Positions 35,766-44,889 are shown, counted from the first letter of the stretch. The stretch: 64,000 nt of DNA from Streptomyces sp. SLBN-31 (GCF_006715395.1 NZ_VFNC01000001.1:3968001-4032000); one strand, 5' to 3'. The notes: a model not told the origin generated them from the sequence alone. Made by a program: numbers and translations.

Positions 35766-37373
35766 ATGGTGCACGGGGTTGAGGGGGATGTGGTGGTCGT
35801 GGGCGGGGGGCCGGTGGGGTTGCTGCTGGCGTGTGAGCTGGCGGGGCGTGGGGTGAGGACGGTGGTGGTCGAGTCGCGGGCGGGGGTTTCGCGGTGTCCG
35901 AGGGCGACGACGTTGCATGCGCGTGCGGTGCAGTGTCTGGTGCGGCGGGGGTATCTCGCGGGGCTGGTGTCCGGTAGCGGCGGGCGGATGACTGGCCGTG
36001 AGAGCGGGGCGGGTGGGGCGGATACCGGTGGGGGGCCGGTGAGCAGTCCGTTCCACTTCGCGGGTTTGGCGGGGTTGGTGATTTCGGTGCCGGCGGGGGA
36101 GCCGGAGCCGGTGTTGAAGTGTGCGCAGGAGGTGCTGGAGCGGCATTTCGAGGAGCGGGCGCGGGCGGTGGGTGTGCGGGTTCTGCGGGGGTGTCGGGTG
36201 ACGGATGTGCGGCAGGGTCCGGGTGGGGTGCGGGTCACCGCGCGGGGGCCGGGTGGTGCGGCGGTGGTGTGTACGGGCCGGTACCTGGTGGGAGCCGACG
36301 GGGCCCGCAGCCTGGTGCGCCGTGAGGCCGGCTTCGCCTCCCGTGCCTATCCGGCGACGGTGTCGGCGATGGCGGGGGATGTCCGCGTAGAGGGAGACAG
36401 GGGCAGTCTGGAGGCGGGGTGGCGTCGCACGGAGCGGGGCTGGATCGTTGCCAAGCCTCTCGAAGAGGGGTGGGTCCGTCTGCGCACGCTGAACTGCCAG
36501 GGTGCGCACGCCGATCGTGATCGGCCGTTGGTCCTGGAAGAGCTCCAGCGTGAAGTGTGTTGGGTCACCGGCCGGGACATCACTTTGCGTGATGGTCGGT
36601 GGTTGAGCAGGTTCAGTGATTTTTCCCGGCTGGCTGCCTCCTACCGGCAGGGGCGCATCTTCTTGGCGGGGGATGCGGCGCATGTGCATTTCCCGGTCGG
36701 GGGTCAGGGGTTGAGTACGGGGGTGCTGGATGCGGTGAATCTGGGCTGGAAGCTGGCGCTGGCGGTGCGCGGCTGGGCGGGGGAGGGGCTGCTGGACAGC
36801 TATGACAGCGAGCGGCGGCCTGCGGCGCAGCGGGTGATCGACCATACGCGTGCCCAGCTGGCGTTGATGCGGCCCGGCCCGGAACTGGACCCGCTGCGGG
36901 CGCTGTTCGGTGAGCTGCTGGCCCGGGGCGGGGAGAGCGGTGTGCTGGCGTCGATGGTCAGCGCTCAGGACACGGTGCTGCCGACGCGAGGTGCGGGCTG
37001 TTCTGCCTGGGAGGGAACGTTCCTGCACAACACCGTCCTGCGCACCCGCCACGGTCGGGCCGATGTGATCGGTCTGCTGCGCGAGGGCTTGCCGCTGCTG
37101 CTGCTCTTGGGCGGCCACCGTGGCACCGACGCCTGTGCCGAAAAGGCTGGGGGGTGGGCGGGGCGGGTGCGGGTGGTGGAGGCCGAGCCGGTGTCCGGTC
37201 TGCCCTGTGCGCTGCTGGTGCGGCCCGATGGGTATGTCGCCTGGGCATTGGAGGGTGAGGGGGCGGCCGCCTGGGCGTCGGGGGCCGGCGGGCTGGCCGC
37301 TGTGCTGACGGAGCTCTTCGGCCCGGCCGCGGCAGTGAGGGCCCCCGGTGTGCTGGCCGGGGCGGTCGGCTGA
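35766..37373 (+). CDS. FAD-dependent aromatic monooxygenase (PHBH/RdmE-type)
   Basis: A 535-residue protein from ATG 35766, preceded by GGGGGAGG. The dinucleotide-binding motif is VVVGGGPVGLLLACELAGRG at residues 9-28; the DG motif is VGADGARSLVRREAGF; the GD motif is FLAGDAAHVHFPVGGQGLST. The C-terminal thioredoxin-like domain is present. Relatives hydroxylate or cleave polyketide rings with FAD and NADPH in angucycline, anthracycline and related pathways. Its position next to butyrolactone regulators suggests a tailoring or signal-related enzyme. The substrate is unknown. The frame is intact and very GC-rich. Confidence 0.88.
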   Translation: MVHGVEGDVVVVGGGPVGLLLACELAGRGVRTVVVESRAGVSRCPRATTLHARAVQCLVRRGYLAGLVSGSGGRMTGRESGAGGADTGGGPVSSPFHFAGLAGLVISVPAGEPEPVLKCAQEVLERHFEERARAVGVRVLRGCRVTDVRQGPGGVRVTARGPGGAAVVCTGRYLVGADGARSLVRREAGFASRAYPATVSAMAGDVRVEGDRGSLEAGWRRTERGWIVAKPLEEGWVRLRTLNCQGAHADRDRPLVLEELQREVCWVTGRDITLRDGRWLSRFSDFSRLAASYRQGRIFLAGDAAHVHFPVGGQGLSTGVLDAVNLGWKLALAVRGWAGEGLLDSYDSERRPAAQRVIDHTRAQLALMRPGPELDPLRALFGELLARGGESGVLASMVSAQDTVLPTRGAGCSAWEGTFLHNTVLRTRHGRADVIGLLREGLPLLLLLGGHRGTDACAEKAGGWAGRVRVVEAEPVSGLPCALLVRPDGYVAWALEGEGAAAWASGAGGLAAVLTELFGPAAAVRAPGVLAGAVG

Positions 37374-37685
37374 CTCAGGGTGTCGGCCGGGGCGCGGCAG
37401 TGGAAGCCGCCGACGTGGCGGCCGGGGCGGTCAGCTGGCCGATAGGGGCTTCAACGCGGTTTGCAGGCTGGGTAGTTGCTGGCAGGGCCTGCGGCTCGGT
37501 GTGGGCGCCGGCGTCGCTCGTATCGGGGTCGGCGGCGGCGAGGGCGGAACGGGTGGCCCTGCCGGGCGGGATGCGGCGCGGCAGGGTGCTGACTCTCACG
37601 TCGTGGGGGCCGGTGTGTCGGCGGGGCCGTCAGTTGACGGAGTACGTCGGCCTGGCTCCGGGGTGGGGGCTGCTGGTGGGGGTGG
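37374..37685. other. Intergenic between convergent genes
   Basis: About 310 bases between the ends of the monooxygenase (plus) and the receptor gene (minus). Open frames here are shadows of high-GC sequence. I found no clear bidirectional terminator hairpin. Confidence 0.4.
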
Positions 37686-38375
37686 TCAGCCGGCGGGGGC
37701 GGGTTCCCGCGACGGGTTGAGGGTGGGGAGGTCGGGGTGGAGGGTTTGGAGTTCGGTGTAGACGGTGTGGCCGCGGGTGGGGGTGAGGTCGAGGGAGGTG
37801 AGGACGGAGGGGATGACGACGCTGGGCAGGACGTGGCGCAGGAGGGCGCTGACGCGGGTGGGGAGGTCTTGGTAGTTGGTCAGGGCCTGGGACATGGCCT
37901 GGATGCCGGCGAAGGCGCCGACGAGGACGTCGGCGGTCTCGGTGGGGGTGACGTGGGGCAGGAGTTCGCCCTGGGTTTTGGCCTCATCCAGGAGTTGGGT
38001 GCCGACCTCGCTCCAGCGCAGGAAGGGTCCGCTGCGGTCGAGGCCCTGGGCTTGCTGGTCGAGGGAGAGGCGTACCCCGGCGCGGACCATGGCGTCGGTT
38101 TGCAGGCGGTAGGCGTGCAGGACGACGGTGTCGACCATCTGCTGGATTTTGCAGGCGCGTTCGGGGATGGGCACGTCGAGGTCCTGGGCGTGCAGGACGC
38201 CCTCGGCGAGGTGTTCTTTGGAGGGGAAGTGGAAGTACAGGGCGCCCTTGGTGACGCCGGCGCTGGCGAGGATCTCGTTGACGGTGGCGGCCTGGTAGCC
38301 GCGTTCTTCGAAGACCCGTGCCGCGGCCGACAGGATGACGCGCCGGGTGCGGACCGCCCGTTCTTGTTTCGCCAT
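37686..38375 (-). CDS. Gamma-butyrolactone receptor (ArpA/ScbR-like TetR repressor)
   Basis: A 229-residue protein from ATG 38375, preceded by GGAGGAGG. The N-terminal helix-turn-helix is AATVNEILASAGVTKGALYF followed by HFPSKEHLAEGVL, the standard signature of ArpA-type receptors. A Trp at about residue 121 (FLRWSEVG) corresponds to the Trp that lines the ligand pocket in ArpA and CprB. Such repressors bind ARE sites and leave the DNA when the butyrolactone binds. A predicted ARE lies at 38411-38437, so autoregulation is likely. The gene is divergent from an NmrA-like oxidoreductase. Confidence 0.9.
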   Translation of the reverse strand: MAKQERAVRTRRVILSAAARVFEERGYQAATVNEILASAGVTKGALYFHFPSKEHLAEGVLHAQDLDVPIPERACKIQQMVDTVVLHAYRLQTDAMVRAGVRLSLDQQAQGLDRSGPFLRWSEVGTQLLDEAKTQGELLPHVTPTETADVLVGAFAGIQAMSQALTNYQDLPTRVSALLRHVLPSVVIPSVLTSLDLTPTRGHTVYTELQTLHPDLPTLNPSREPAPAG

Positions 38376-38410
38376 GTCGGCCTCCTCCTTGCCGGTGAGT
38401 CCCAAGACCC

Positions 38411-38437
38411 AATAAAAAACCGTCCAGTTTGTATATT
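38411..38437. promoter_or_regulatory. ARE-like operator upstream of the first receptor
   Basis: On the minus strand the sequence is an A-T-A-C-A-A-A-C half, then TGGACG, then GTTTTTTATT. This fits the ARE outline (ACAAAC...GGTTTNTTT) and lies 36-62 bases upstream of the receptor ATG. Autoregulation through it is inferred. Confidence 0.7.
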
Positions 38438-38800
38438 ACAGGTGTTTGGTGGGCGCGGCATCCCTTCCGGCCGTGAAACGTTCAAGGAGTTGTGCCTCCA
38501 AGGGCCGCCACCTGGGCGGCAGGAGGCTGCGCAGCAAGCGGCAGGGGCGTCGGTCGCGTACCGGATCCGGAGGGGTGAGCGCGGGGCGGTGGAGGGGGCG
38601 GGGGTTGTGCGCCGGACCCGGGGGGCGGGAGGCGTGCATCGGGGCCGGGGGCGGAAGTCCGCGCCGCAACCCGGCAGGGAGGGGACGCGCGGGACCCGGC
38701 GGGGTGGGTGCCGGGCACGTCCAGGGAACGGGGGCGGGTGCCGGGTTCCGGCCCGGGGGCGGGAGTTCATGGACGGTTCGCAGGGCGGGGAAGAGAAGGG
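38438..38800. other. Divergent promoter region between receptor and NmrA-like gene
   Basis: About 360 bases upstream of both genes. The plus-strand frame that runs through it is Gly/Arg-rich and has no family. Other than the ARE at 38411 no site stood out. Confidence 0.4.
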
Positions 38801-39679
38801 GTGGGTGCGGTGATTTTGGTGACCGGGGGGACGGGGACGGTGGGCCGGGAGTTGCTGGGGCGTTTTCCGGTCGGCTGGCGGGTGCGGGTGATGGCCAGGG
38901 ATCCCGGCCGGGTGGCCGGGCTGGTCCGGGCGGCGGGGGTGGCGGGGAGGGTGGAGGCGGTTGCCGGGGACTTTCGGGATCCGCGGTCGCTGGCTGCGGC
39001 GCTTGAGGGTGTACAGACGGCGTTCCTGGTGACGACGGATGTGGCGGGCGGGGATGATGAGCGGTTTGTGGCTGCGGCGCGAGGGGCGGGGGTGCGGCGG
39101 GTGGTGAAGCTGTCGGCCGCCGCGGTGCTGGATGAGCAGGCGAATGATCTGATCACCCGCTGGCAGCGCGGGGCGGAGGAGCTGCTGTACGGCTCGGGCC
39201 TTGAGTGGACGCTGCTGCGCCCGCGGGCGTTCACCTCCAACGCCCTGGCGTGGGCGCCGTCCGTGCGATCCGCGCGTACCGTGCGCGCGCTGTACGGGAC
39301 CTCTCCCCATGCCTGTGTGGATCCGCGGGATGTGGCGGAGGTGGCCGTCCGGGTTTTGACGGAGGAGGGGCATGCGGGGTGCGCCTATACCCTGACCGGG
39401 CCGGAGGCCGTGACCGCGGCTGGGCAGACGGAGCAGTTGGGCCGGCTGCTGGGCGTCCGGTTGCGGTGTGAGGAGTTCTCCCTGGATCAGGCGCGCGCGG
39501 CGCTTGCGCGCCGTTATCCGGCGCTGGTGGCCGAGGCGCTGCTTGCAAGCGCGCAGCGTCAGCGGGCCGGCGCGAAGGCGGGAGTCACGGACACGGTCGC
39601 CGCGCTGACCGGCCGCCCGGCGGGCACGTTCAGTGCGTGGGCGAGGGACCATCTGGCGGCCTTCGCGCCTGGCGGGTGA
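38801..39679 (+). CDS. NmrA-like NAD(P)-binding oxidoreductase
   Basis: About 292 residues; GTG 38801 follows GGAAGAGAAGG, while GTG 38810 is a near alternative. The Rossmann motif VILVTGGTGTVGRELLGRF opens the protein, followed by RVMARDPGRVAGL, where an Arg suggests NADPH. The C-terminal part lacks the Tyr-x-x-x-Lys of classical SDRs, which is typical for the NmrA/atypical SDR group. Homologues in butyrolactone and angucycline loci reduce quinone or ketone intermediates. It is divergent from the receptor, so it may be a target of it. Confidence 0.82.
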   Translation: MGAVILVTGGTGTVGRELLGRFPVGWRVRVMARDPGRVAGLVRAAGVAGRVEAVAGDFRDPRSLAAALEGVQTAFLVTTDVAGGDDERFVAAARGAGVRRVVKLSAAAVLDEQANDLITRWQRGAEELLYGSGLEWTLLRPRAFTSNALAWAPSVRSARTVRALYGTSPHACVDPRDVAEVAVRVLTEEGHAGCAYTLTGPEAVTAAGQTEQLGRLLGVRLRCEEFSLDQARAALARRYPALVAEALLASAQRQRAGAKAGVTDTVAALTGRPAGTFSAWARDHLAAFAPGG

Positions 39680-39749
39680 CCGGCCGGCGGGCCCGGGTGA
39701 CTGCTTTCCCTTGAGCTTGTCGTTGATGGTCCTGCGCCGAGGGGGTCTC

Positions 39750-40050
39750 GAGGCTCTTTCGGTGTTTTCCCGGTTTCACTGGATGAGTGAGGGGCCAAGG
39801 GCCGATCCCGTGCTGATCGACAGCGCAGCTCGGCGGCCGGGGTCGTGGGACTGGTCGAGTCCGAGGTTCAATGAGACTCGTTGATGGTGGTGACGGCGTT
39901 CCGGTCGGATGTGTAGGCGTGCCTGACCGCGCGGGGCGACGATCTGTTCGGGCTGTGCGACGCATTGTGCGGACCGGACCGTCGGTGCACAGGGTTGCCC
40001 TCCTATCGGACGGTCCAGGTCGGGGACACCGCCGCGCTCCCTTCAGCGGG
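39750..40050 (+). pseudogene. Transposase N-terminal remnant with internal stop
   Basis: The frame reads MVVTAFRSDV, a TAG, then ACLTARGDDLFGLCDALCGP. The 'VTAFRSD-V/L-Y-x-CLTxRGDxLFxLxDALLC' lead is that of the Streptomyces transposase family whose middle part is at 22.6 kb. The sequence after about 40045 does not continue the family. The preceding 140 bases probably hold the left end of the element, but I could not define a terminal repeat. Confidence 0.5.
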
Positions 40051-40052
40051 TC

Positions 40053-40218
40053 AGAACTCGCACCGTGGGGCGACGGCTGCGAGGGATAGCTCTGCCGTCC
40101 AGGTGAGACTCGGGTCCACCCGCTGCCCCGACCCGTCGGTGCCTACGAGCGCGACATTGTGCCGGTCGCCGATCAGGCCGGTCGCGCACCATATGCGAAC
40201 GTCCTCCTCGGCCTCGTC
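40053..40218 (-). pseudogene. C-terminal tail of an unknown protein
   Basis: The minus-strand frame reads EDVRIWCATGLIGDRHNVAL, VGTDGSGQRVDPSLTW and TAELSLAAVAPRCEF before a stop. The coding look is good, but there is no start: the frame begins at the 3' end of the oxidoreductase gene. It is a truncated gene, family unknown. Confidence 0.35.
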
Positions 40219-41295
40219 TTATGGCACGAGCACGAGCTTTCCCTTCGCTGCCGAGCGCTCGAGCATCTCGTGCGCGAGACGAGCGTCCGACAGCGGCAGG
40301 CGTTCGGCCACGACGGGGTGGATCTTGTGTTCACGGAGCAGCTCTAGCAGCGCGCGGAAGTCCGCCCGGAACTGCTCCGGGTCGCGGGGACCTCCACCCA
40401 CGGGAAGCGCTGGGTGGCTGCCGGCCACGGGCAGCACTTGGCGGTGACGACCGTGCAGTTTCTGGATCCGGTAGGCGAGTGCCTGCCGACGGGGCGAGAG
40501 CAGGCTCCAAAGCGCGACGGCCCCCGTAGCCGCGTACCACTCTGCCCACGCTCGCCGGTTCTTGTGCCCATGCTCGAGCGTGGCGTAGTGGCCGTACACG
40601 ACAAGCCGTCCGCCGCGCCTCAGCGCGCGGAAGGAGCGCAGCGACACCGCGCCGCCGAGGCCGTCGAGCACGACGTCGACGCCTTTCCCGGGGAGCTCGC
40701 GTACGCGCGCCAGGAAGTCCTCGTTGCGATAGTCGATCGCCACCGCGCCGAGCTGTTCGACCTTGGCCCGGTCGCGGGCGGACGCGGTTCCATAGAGGTG
40801 AAGCCCGGCGGCCGCTCCGAGTTCGAGGACCGCGGTGCCCACCCTGCCGGCAGCACCGTGCACGAGCACCGACTCGCCGCTCCTCACCCTCGCCACGCGG
40901 TGCAGCAGCTGGTAGGCGGTCATGTAAGTGAACACGAGGTTCAGAACCTCGGCGGGGTCGAGGTTCTCGGGTACCTCGACCGCCTCCGCCTCCGGCACGC
41001 AGACGCGCTCCGCGTCGGCGCCCCACACCGTCAGCGCACCGATGCGGTCCCCCTCTCGCAGCCTCGAGCAGCCCGGGCCCAGCTCCTCGACGACACCGAC
41101 GAGCTCATAGCCGGGCGTGAACGGCGGCTTCGGTACGCCCAGATACGTGCCGGCGCGCAGTTGGGCATCGGTGAACGACACGCCTGCGGCCAGCACCCTG
41201 ACGCACACCTCACCAGGCCCCGGCCGGGGATCGTCGTCCTCTACGACCCGCAAAACCTCGGGGCCGCCGAAATGATCAATGACGACGCGCTTCAC
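40219..41295 (-). CDS. Medium-chain quinone oxidoreductase-like (zinc-free MDR)
   Basis: A 358-residue protein. The GroES-like N-domain is seen in PPFTPGYELVGVVEELGPG; the NADPH-binding motif is VLVHGAAGRVGTAVLELGAA. The cysteine ligands of zinc alcohol dehydrogenases are absent, so it belongs to the quinone oxidoreductase branch. A C-terminal region with ALPVGGGPRDPEQFR is longer than in the smallest relatives. It probably reduces a quinone or enone. The gene is intact and stands between transposase remnants. ATG 41295 gives a normal start (MKRVVIDHFGGPEVL). Confidence 0.85.
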   Translation of the reverse strand: MKRVVIDHFGGPEVLRVVEDDDPRPGPGEVCVRVLAAGVSFTDAQLRAGTYLGVPKPPFTPGYELVGVVEELGPGCSRLREGDRIGALTVWGADAERVCVPEAEAVEVPENLDPAEVLNLVFTYMTAYQLLHRVARVRSGESVLVHGAAGRVGTAVLELGAAAGLHLYGTASARDRAKVEQLGAVAIDYRNEDFLARVRELPGKGVDVVLDGLGGAVSLRSFRALRRGGRLVVYGHYATLEHGHKNRRAWAEWYAATGAVALWSLLSPRRQALAYRIQKLHGRHRQVLPVAGSHPALPVGGGPRDPEQFRADFRALLELLREHKIHPVVAERLPLSDARLAHEMLERSAAKGKLVLVP

Positions 41296-41936
41296 GTCTT
41301 CAGCCTAGGTAGGCTGCACCGCCCTCGCATCCGATCGATCATGCGGTGGTGGGAATCGTGACCTCCTCAGGTCGGCGGTTCTTGCTCTCGGAATCGGTGG
41401 CCTCCTGTTGTCCGCAGGGGGCCGCCGCCGTGTCGGCGAACGGCACCAGAGGCCACCGAGAAACATTCTCTGGCACGGCACTGACGCGGAGGCAGTTCCT
41501 CCGCTTCTCCGTCAAGCCGACCATCACGTTCCCATCTTCGTCCGCCCCGCGCAGGCGGCGATGTCGATGCCGGCCAGGATGTCGGCGTTCATGCGGTCGA
41601 GGTGTCGAAGGTGTCGAAGGTGTCGAAGGTGTCGAAGGTGTACGCGATGTCAGCGAAGACGTCGCGCGACGGATGCGTGGAGCGGTCGACCAGGCGCCGA
41701 ACTCCCGCGGCATCTCCCGCCACTGCCCGCCGGTCTTGAACCGCCAGATCACGCCCTCGAACTGCTGCCGTAGCTGCTCGGGGTACGGGCCGTACCGGCC
41801 TGTCGGCAAGTGCGGATCGATGAACTCCCGATCCTCATCCGTCAGTTGCGCTTGCGTCACGCAAGACGATCTACCGGAGGCACTCGGCAGCCACATCATC
41901 GTGTGGTGGCTGATCATGCGTTCATGCCGGTGAGAG
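41296..41936 (-). mobile_element. IS5-family element remnant with broken transposase
   Basis: The transposase N-terminus starts at GTG 41860: TQAQLTDEDREFIDPHLPTG and GVIWRFKTGGQWREMPREFG. The frame then breaks up at about 41690, and the rest of the transposase is missing. The end next to 41936 (GGGTCTCTCACCGGCATGAA on the minus strand) is probably one terminal repeat. Inside lies a tandem repeat of GTGTCGAAG (41602-41641). A further open frame (41339-41560) has no family. Confidence 0.6.
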
Positions 41937-41940
41937 ACCC

Positions 41941-42443
41941 TTGCTCGAGTTGATGCGGACCTGGCCGGCGGCCGGGTTCGCCTTGCGCGCCAGCGCCTGC
42001 GCGGTCTCATCTCGTCCTTCCCGCACGATCTGTCGCTCCGTCGTCGTCTGGCGGAGGTGTACCGGCTCTACGGCGATGCTGCCGAGGCTGGACGCTGGAT
42101 GTACCTCGAAGAGGACCGCAACGCCGATGAGACCGCTGCCTTCGAGGCGCGGTATGTCTGTGCCGGGTGGCGGATGAAGGCCCTTGCCTGGCAGGGGCCT
42201 TCAGGCGAAGGCCGTCACCGCTTCCGCTAAGGAGCAGCTGGTCATGGTGCGGACCGCCTGCGCCCAGGAGGTGGGGCACCCCGTTGACTGGGACGACCCC
42301 GTCTCCTACCGGGACGGCCTGGAAGGCAAGCGCGAGGCGCCCTTTGAGCCGTGGACGGTCGGCGGTGTGCTGGCGGCCAGCGGCTGGCCGTTCTCTTGTT
42401 CCTCGCGATCTGGGTGAAGGGACTCCTTTCCCTTTTCGGCTGA
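41941..42443 (+). pseudogene. DUF6584 family protein, two frameshifts, N-terminus lost
   Basis: The first frame reads RVRLARQRLRGLISSFPHDL, AEVYRLYGDAAEAGRWMYLE and MKALAWQGPSGE, then a shift at about 42205 leads to SAKEQLVMVRTACAQEVGHP and PVDWDDPVSYRDGLEG with EPWTVGGVLAASGW. A second shift near 42390 gives the end AVLLFLAIWVKGLLSLFG (membrane anchor) and TGA at 42441-42443. Together they form a DUF6584 protein, of unknown function, with an N-terminal repeat-like helix pair. The N-terminus is cut by the IS remnant. The tail alone is also found beside the tRNA at 34.7 kb. Confidence 0.65.
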
Positions 42444-42599
42444 CCGGGGGGTGTGCCTCGTGAGATCACAGGTCACGGCTCTGGTGTGCGTGACGGGGGG
42501 ACTGATGCCGGTTGGCGGCGGATGACCCTGGCGTGGATCATCGGGCAGGTCCGGTTCCGGCGGACTGGGCCGGGTTCGACTGCACCGGTGACGGGCCCC

Positions 42600-43110
42600 G
42601 CCTGCGATTCGTCAGCAAGTCGGCACGCCATGAGACCGCGGGAGGCTGCGAAGGTGCAGGAGCGGCAGGGATCACCGCTCGCCGGAGCGAACTGGATGCT
42701 CTCGCCGAGCAGTTGACCCGAGCACCTACCGCAGGAGGTGCAGGTCGAGCGGGAGGAACCGGTGATCGCGGAGCGGGTGTTGGATCCTCTGCCCGCGCAG
42801 GACAGGCCGATGCCGACGCTCGCTCCGGTGCCGGCGAAGGGGGCCGTGCCGTGCAGGCGGTTCTGCTGATCCCGCACCGACGCCGCCGGCGAGGGCGCGC
42901 TGCCGGCCGACTGCCGCAGGATCCTGGTGATCGTGCGGGAGGCGGGATGGCCCGGTGCAGGCCGGGGCGGTTGGCGAGCCACGGCCTGGACGTGTCGGTG
43001 CGCGGCAGGCTGGAGCCGCTGGGGGCCGAAAATGACCAAGCTCGCCGAGCGGGGCTGGCTGCACAACAGCGGCCTGACGGGCAGGTCACCGCACGTTCGT
43101 GGCGCCCCGT
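42600..43110 (+). pseudogene. Multiply frameshifted gene with winged-helix-like end
   Basis: Segments in different frames can be lined up: LPQEVQVEREEPVIAERVLD, an Ala/Pro-rich linker, QAVLLIPHR, GLDVSVRGRLEPLG and MTKLAERGWLHN. The last two match the 'GLDVSVRGKLEPLRxKxTKLxDRGWLHK' wHTH-like end common in Streptomyces IS-associated genes. At least three shifts are needed, so the gene is dead. The preceding 42444-42599 holds no feature. Confidence 0.4.
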
Positions 43111-43161
43111 CAGGCAACGTGTGCCTTCTGTAGGCTCTCCGTCGCCGAACGGAGGTTTGAT

Positions 43162-43575
43162 GTGGATGGTGGCCCGCACAGATCCTGGCTGGCCGCCGCA
43201 CTCGTCGCGGGCGTTCTGAGTGCTTGCGATCCGGCGACCGTGGATATCACGGACCCCGCCAACTTCAGCTCTGTCGCCTTCGTCAATGACACCGGCTCCC
43301 CAGCTGTCCTGTTCGAGTGTGCCGACAGCCGTGGGCGTGACTGCCATGACATGAGCGGACGACTCGCTCCCGGAGACCGTAGCGACCAGCAGGTGTACTG
43401 GGGAGGTCCCGATCCCTGGCAGGTTCGGGACACACGGGGGCAGATCATCGGCCTTCTGCTCGTGAACACGCCTCGTCGTGAATCGGGAGCTGTCTCCAAC
43501 CTCGGTGATGCCGATGCCAAGCCCGGAAAGCCGACGACTCCGCGCGTCTCGCCACACCCTGCCCCGACCCGGTAA
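43162..43575 (+). CDS. Small lipoprotein of unknown function
   Basis: About 137 residues from GTG 43162, preceded by GGAGG at 43151. A short signal with lipobox (LAAALVAGVLSAC) predicts lipid attachment at the Cys. The mature part has ANFSSVAFVNDTGSPAVLFE, paired Cys residues (FECADSRGRDCHDM) and GDRSDQQVYWG, then a Pro/Lys-rich end. It is probably a surface-exposed beta protein; the pattern resembles small immunoglobulin-like lipoproteins, but I cannot name a family. No operon partner is visible. Confidence 0.65.
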   Translation: MDGGPHRSWLAAALVAGVLSACDPATVDITDPANFSSVAFVNDTGSPAVLFECADSRGRDCHDMSGRLAPGDRSDQQVYWGGPDPWQVRDTRGQIIGLLLVNTPRRESGAVSNLGDADAKPGKPTTPRVSPHPAPTR

Positions 43576-43890
43576 ATCGGTTCCCCTCAGGCGGTGCTCG
43601 CGCGGCATGGGCTGTTGGTTCCTGCGGACGCGGCATCCCCGCCGGCCGGGGTCACGCGGTGGGTTTTGGCGGCGACGCTGTGGCAGGCGCCGGCCTGGTC
43701 GGAGGAGTCCGCGGTCCGTTCCAAGTGCCCCGTCATGGAGGCGGGTTGGCCGGTGCGCTGGTACTTCTTGCGGTCCTGCCGGGTGCGTTCCGCCTCGGTG
43801 TGGTGGGCGGGGCTGCCGTGCTGGGTGGCATCTGCTGTCCCCGACGGCCTGCCCCGCCCGTCGGGTCCGGCAGATGTCCCCGGGGGGTGG
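43576..43890. other. Intergenic downstream of afsA-type gene
   Basis: About 315 bases between the lipoprotein stop and the end of the AfsA-type gene on the other strand. Frames here have no domain. No clear terminator was found. Confidence 0.4.
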
Positions 43891-44889
43891 TCAGGTGAGG
43901 GGTGGGGCCATGGTGAGGGTGCAGCGGAAGACGTCTTCTTCGTTCTGTCGGGCGGTGACGTGGACGGTTCGGGTGCCTCCCGGGTCGGTGCCTGTGCCGT
44001 CGGTCGGGTGTGCCTCGACGGTGCAGGAGGTGTCGAGTTCGACGTAGTGCAGGAACTCACTGGTGATGGCGAGGGGGAGGGTGGTGTGGCCGAGGGTGGC
44101 CGTGGCGGCTTGGCGGGCGGCTTCGATCAGCAGCATGCCGGGGACGTGGTCGACGATGTGGTCGAAGAGGACGGGGTGGCGGGTGTCGACCCGCAGCTGC
44201 CAGCGGTGGGGCTGGCCGAGGGGGGAGAGGACGACGTCGGTGGGGGACATGCGGCCCACCCTCTGGGGGGGTTCGGGGGCGGTGAGGGGCAGGACCTGTA
44301 GGTCGCCGGGGCCGCGGGCGGCGCGCAGGCGCTGGTAGACGCGGGGGGCGATGCAGGTCTGGGTGCCGCCTCCGGTGGCGAGGAGCTGTCCGTCGCGGTG
44401 GAGGGCCACCTCGATGCGGAAGCCGGTCACCTCCCCGCGGCGTTGTTTGATGTCGCGGACGCGGACGTCGAGTTCGAGGGTGGCGGGGGTGGCGGCCACG
44501 CGCATCTGTGCGGGGCGGACAGCGACGCTCAGGTCGCTGACCAGGAAGCAGTGGCCGAGGGGGACGCCGTATTCGGCGTGGGCCAGGAGCAGGCCGGCCT
44601 GGCGGATCGTTTCGGCGGCGATGAGGGGGTCGTGGCAGCCGTCGATGGTGGTGAAGAAGCTGTGTCCGCGGGGCCACTGGGCGGCCAGGGTGAAGTGGTC
44701 CTCGCTCCGGCGTGCCCAGTCGGTCAGCATGACCTCGGCGACGGATGCGCGGTGCACGAGTTCTTTGGGGACGGTGCTGGTCAGTGGCTGGAAGACGGGG
44801 GCGCCGCCGGTGGGGGCGCCGGGGCCTGCCGGTTGCGTCAGGCCGGGTATCACGCGGGTGGTGCGGTAGGTGCTCACAGACATGGACAT
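43891..44889 (-). CDS. AfsA-type gamma-butyrolactone biosynthesis protein
   Basis: A 332-residue protein with the two hot-dog-like AfsA repeats. The first has LVHRASVAEVMLTDWARRSE and DHFTLAAQWPRGHSFF; the second has HPVLFDHIVDHVPGMLLIEA followed by an ARQAA helix. AfsA-type enzymes condense a beta-ketoacyl chain from ACP with dihydroxyacetone phosphate, the first committed step of A-factor-type signals. ATG 44889 has GGGGGGA five bases upstream. An ARE-like site lies at 44957-44985, so the receptor probably controls it. No reductase or phosphatase of the signal pathway is adjacent. Confidence 0.92.
   Translation of the reverse strand: MSMSVSTYRTTRVIPGLTQPAGPGAPTGGAPVFQPLTSTVPKELVHRASVAEVMLTDWARRSEDHFTLAAQWPRGHSFFTTIDGCHDPLIAAETIRQAGLLLAHAEYGVPLGHCFLVSDLSVAVRPAQMRVAATPATLELDVRVRDIKQRRGEVTGFRIEVALHRDGQLLATGGGTQTCIAPRVYQRLRAARGPGDLQVLPLTAPEPPQRVGRMSPTDVVLSPLGQPHRWQLRVDTRHPVLFDHIVDHVPGMLLIEAARQAATATLGHTTLPLAITSEFLHYVELDTSCTVEAHPTDGTGTDPGGTRTVHVTARQNEEDVFRCTLTMAPPLT

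Noticed and set aside
35427..37118. 563-codon open frame on the minus strand opposite the monooxygenase
   Set aside because: Composition is Pro/His/Arg/Thr-rich antisense of a high-GC gene with clear FAD motifs on the plus strand.
41602..41641. CRISPR or iteron array
   Set aside because: Nine-base units directly abut inside a decayed transposase; no replication gene is near.
43594..44301. 235-codon plus-strand frame overlapping the afsA-type gene
   Set aside because: Gly/Val/Glu-rich shadow of the AfsA-type gene.
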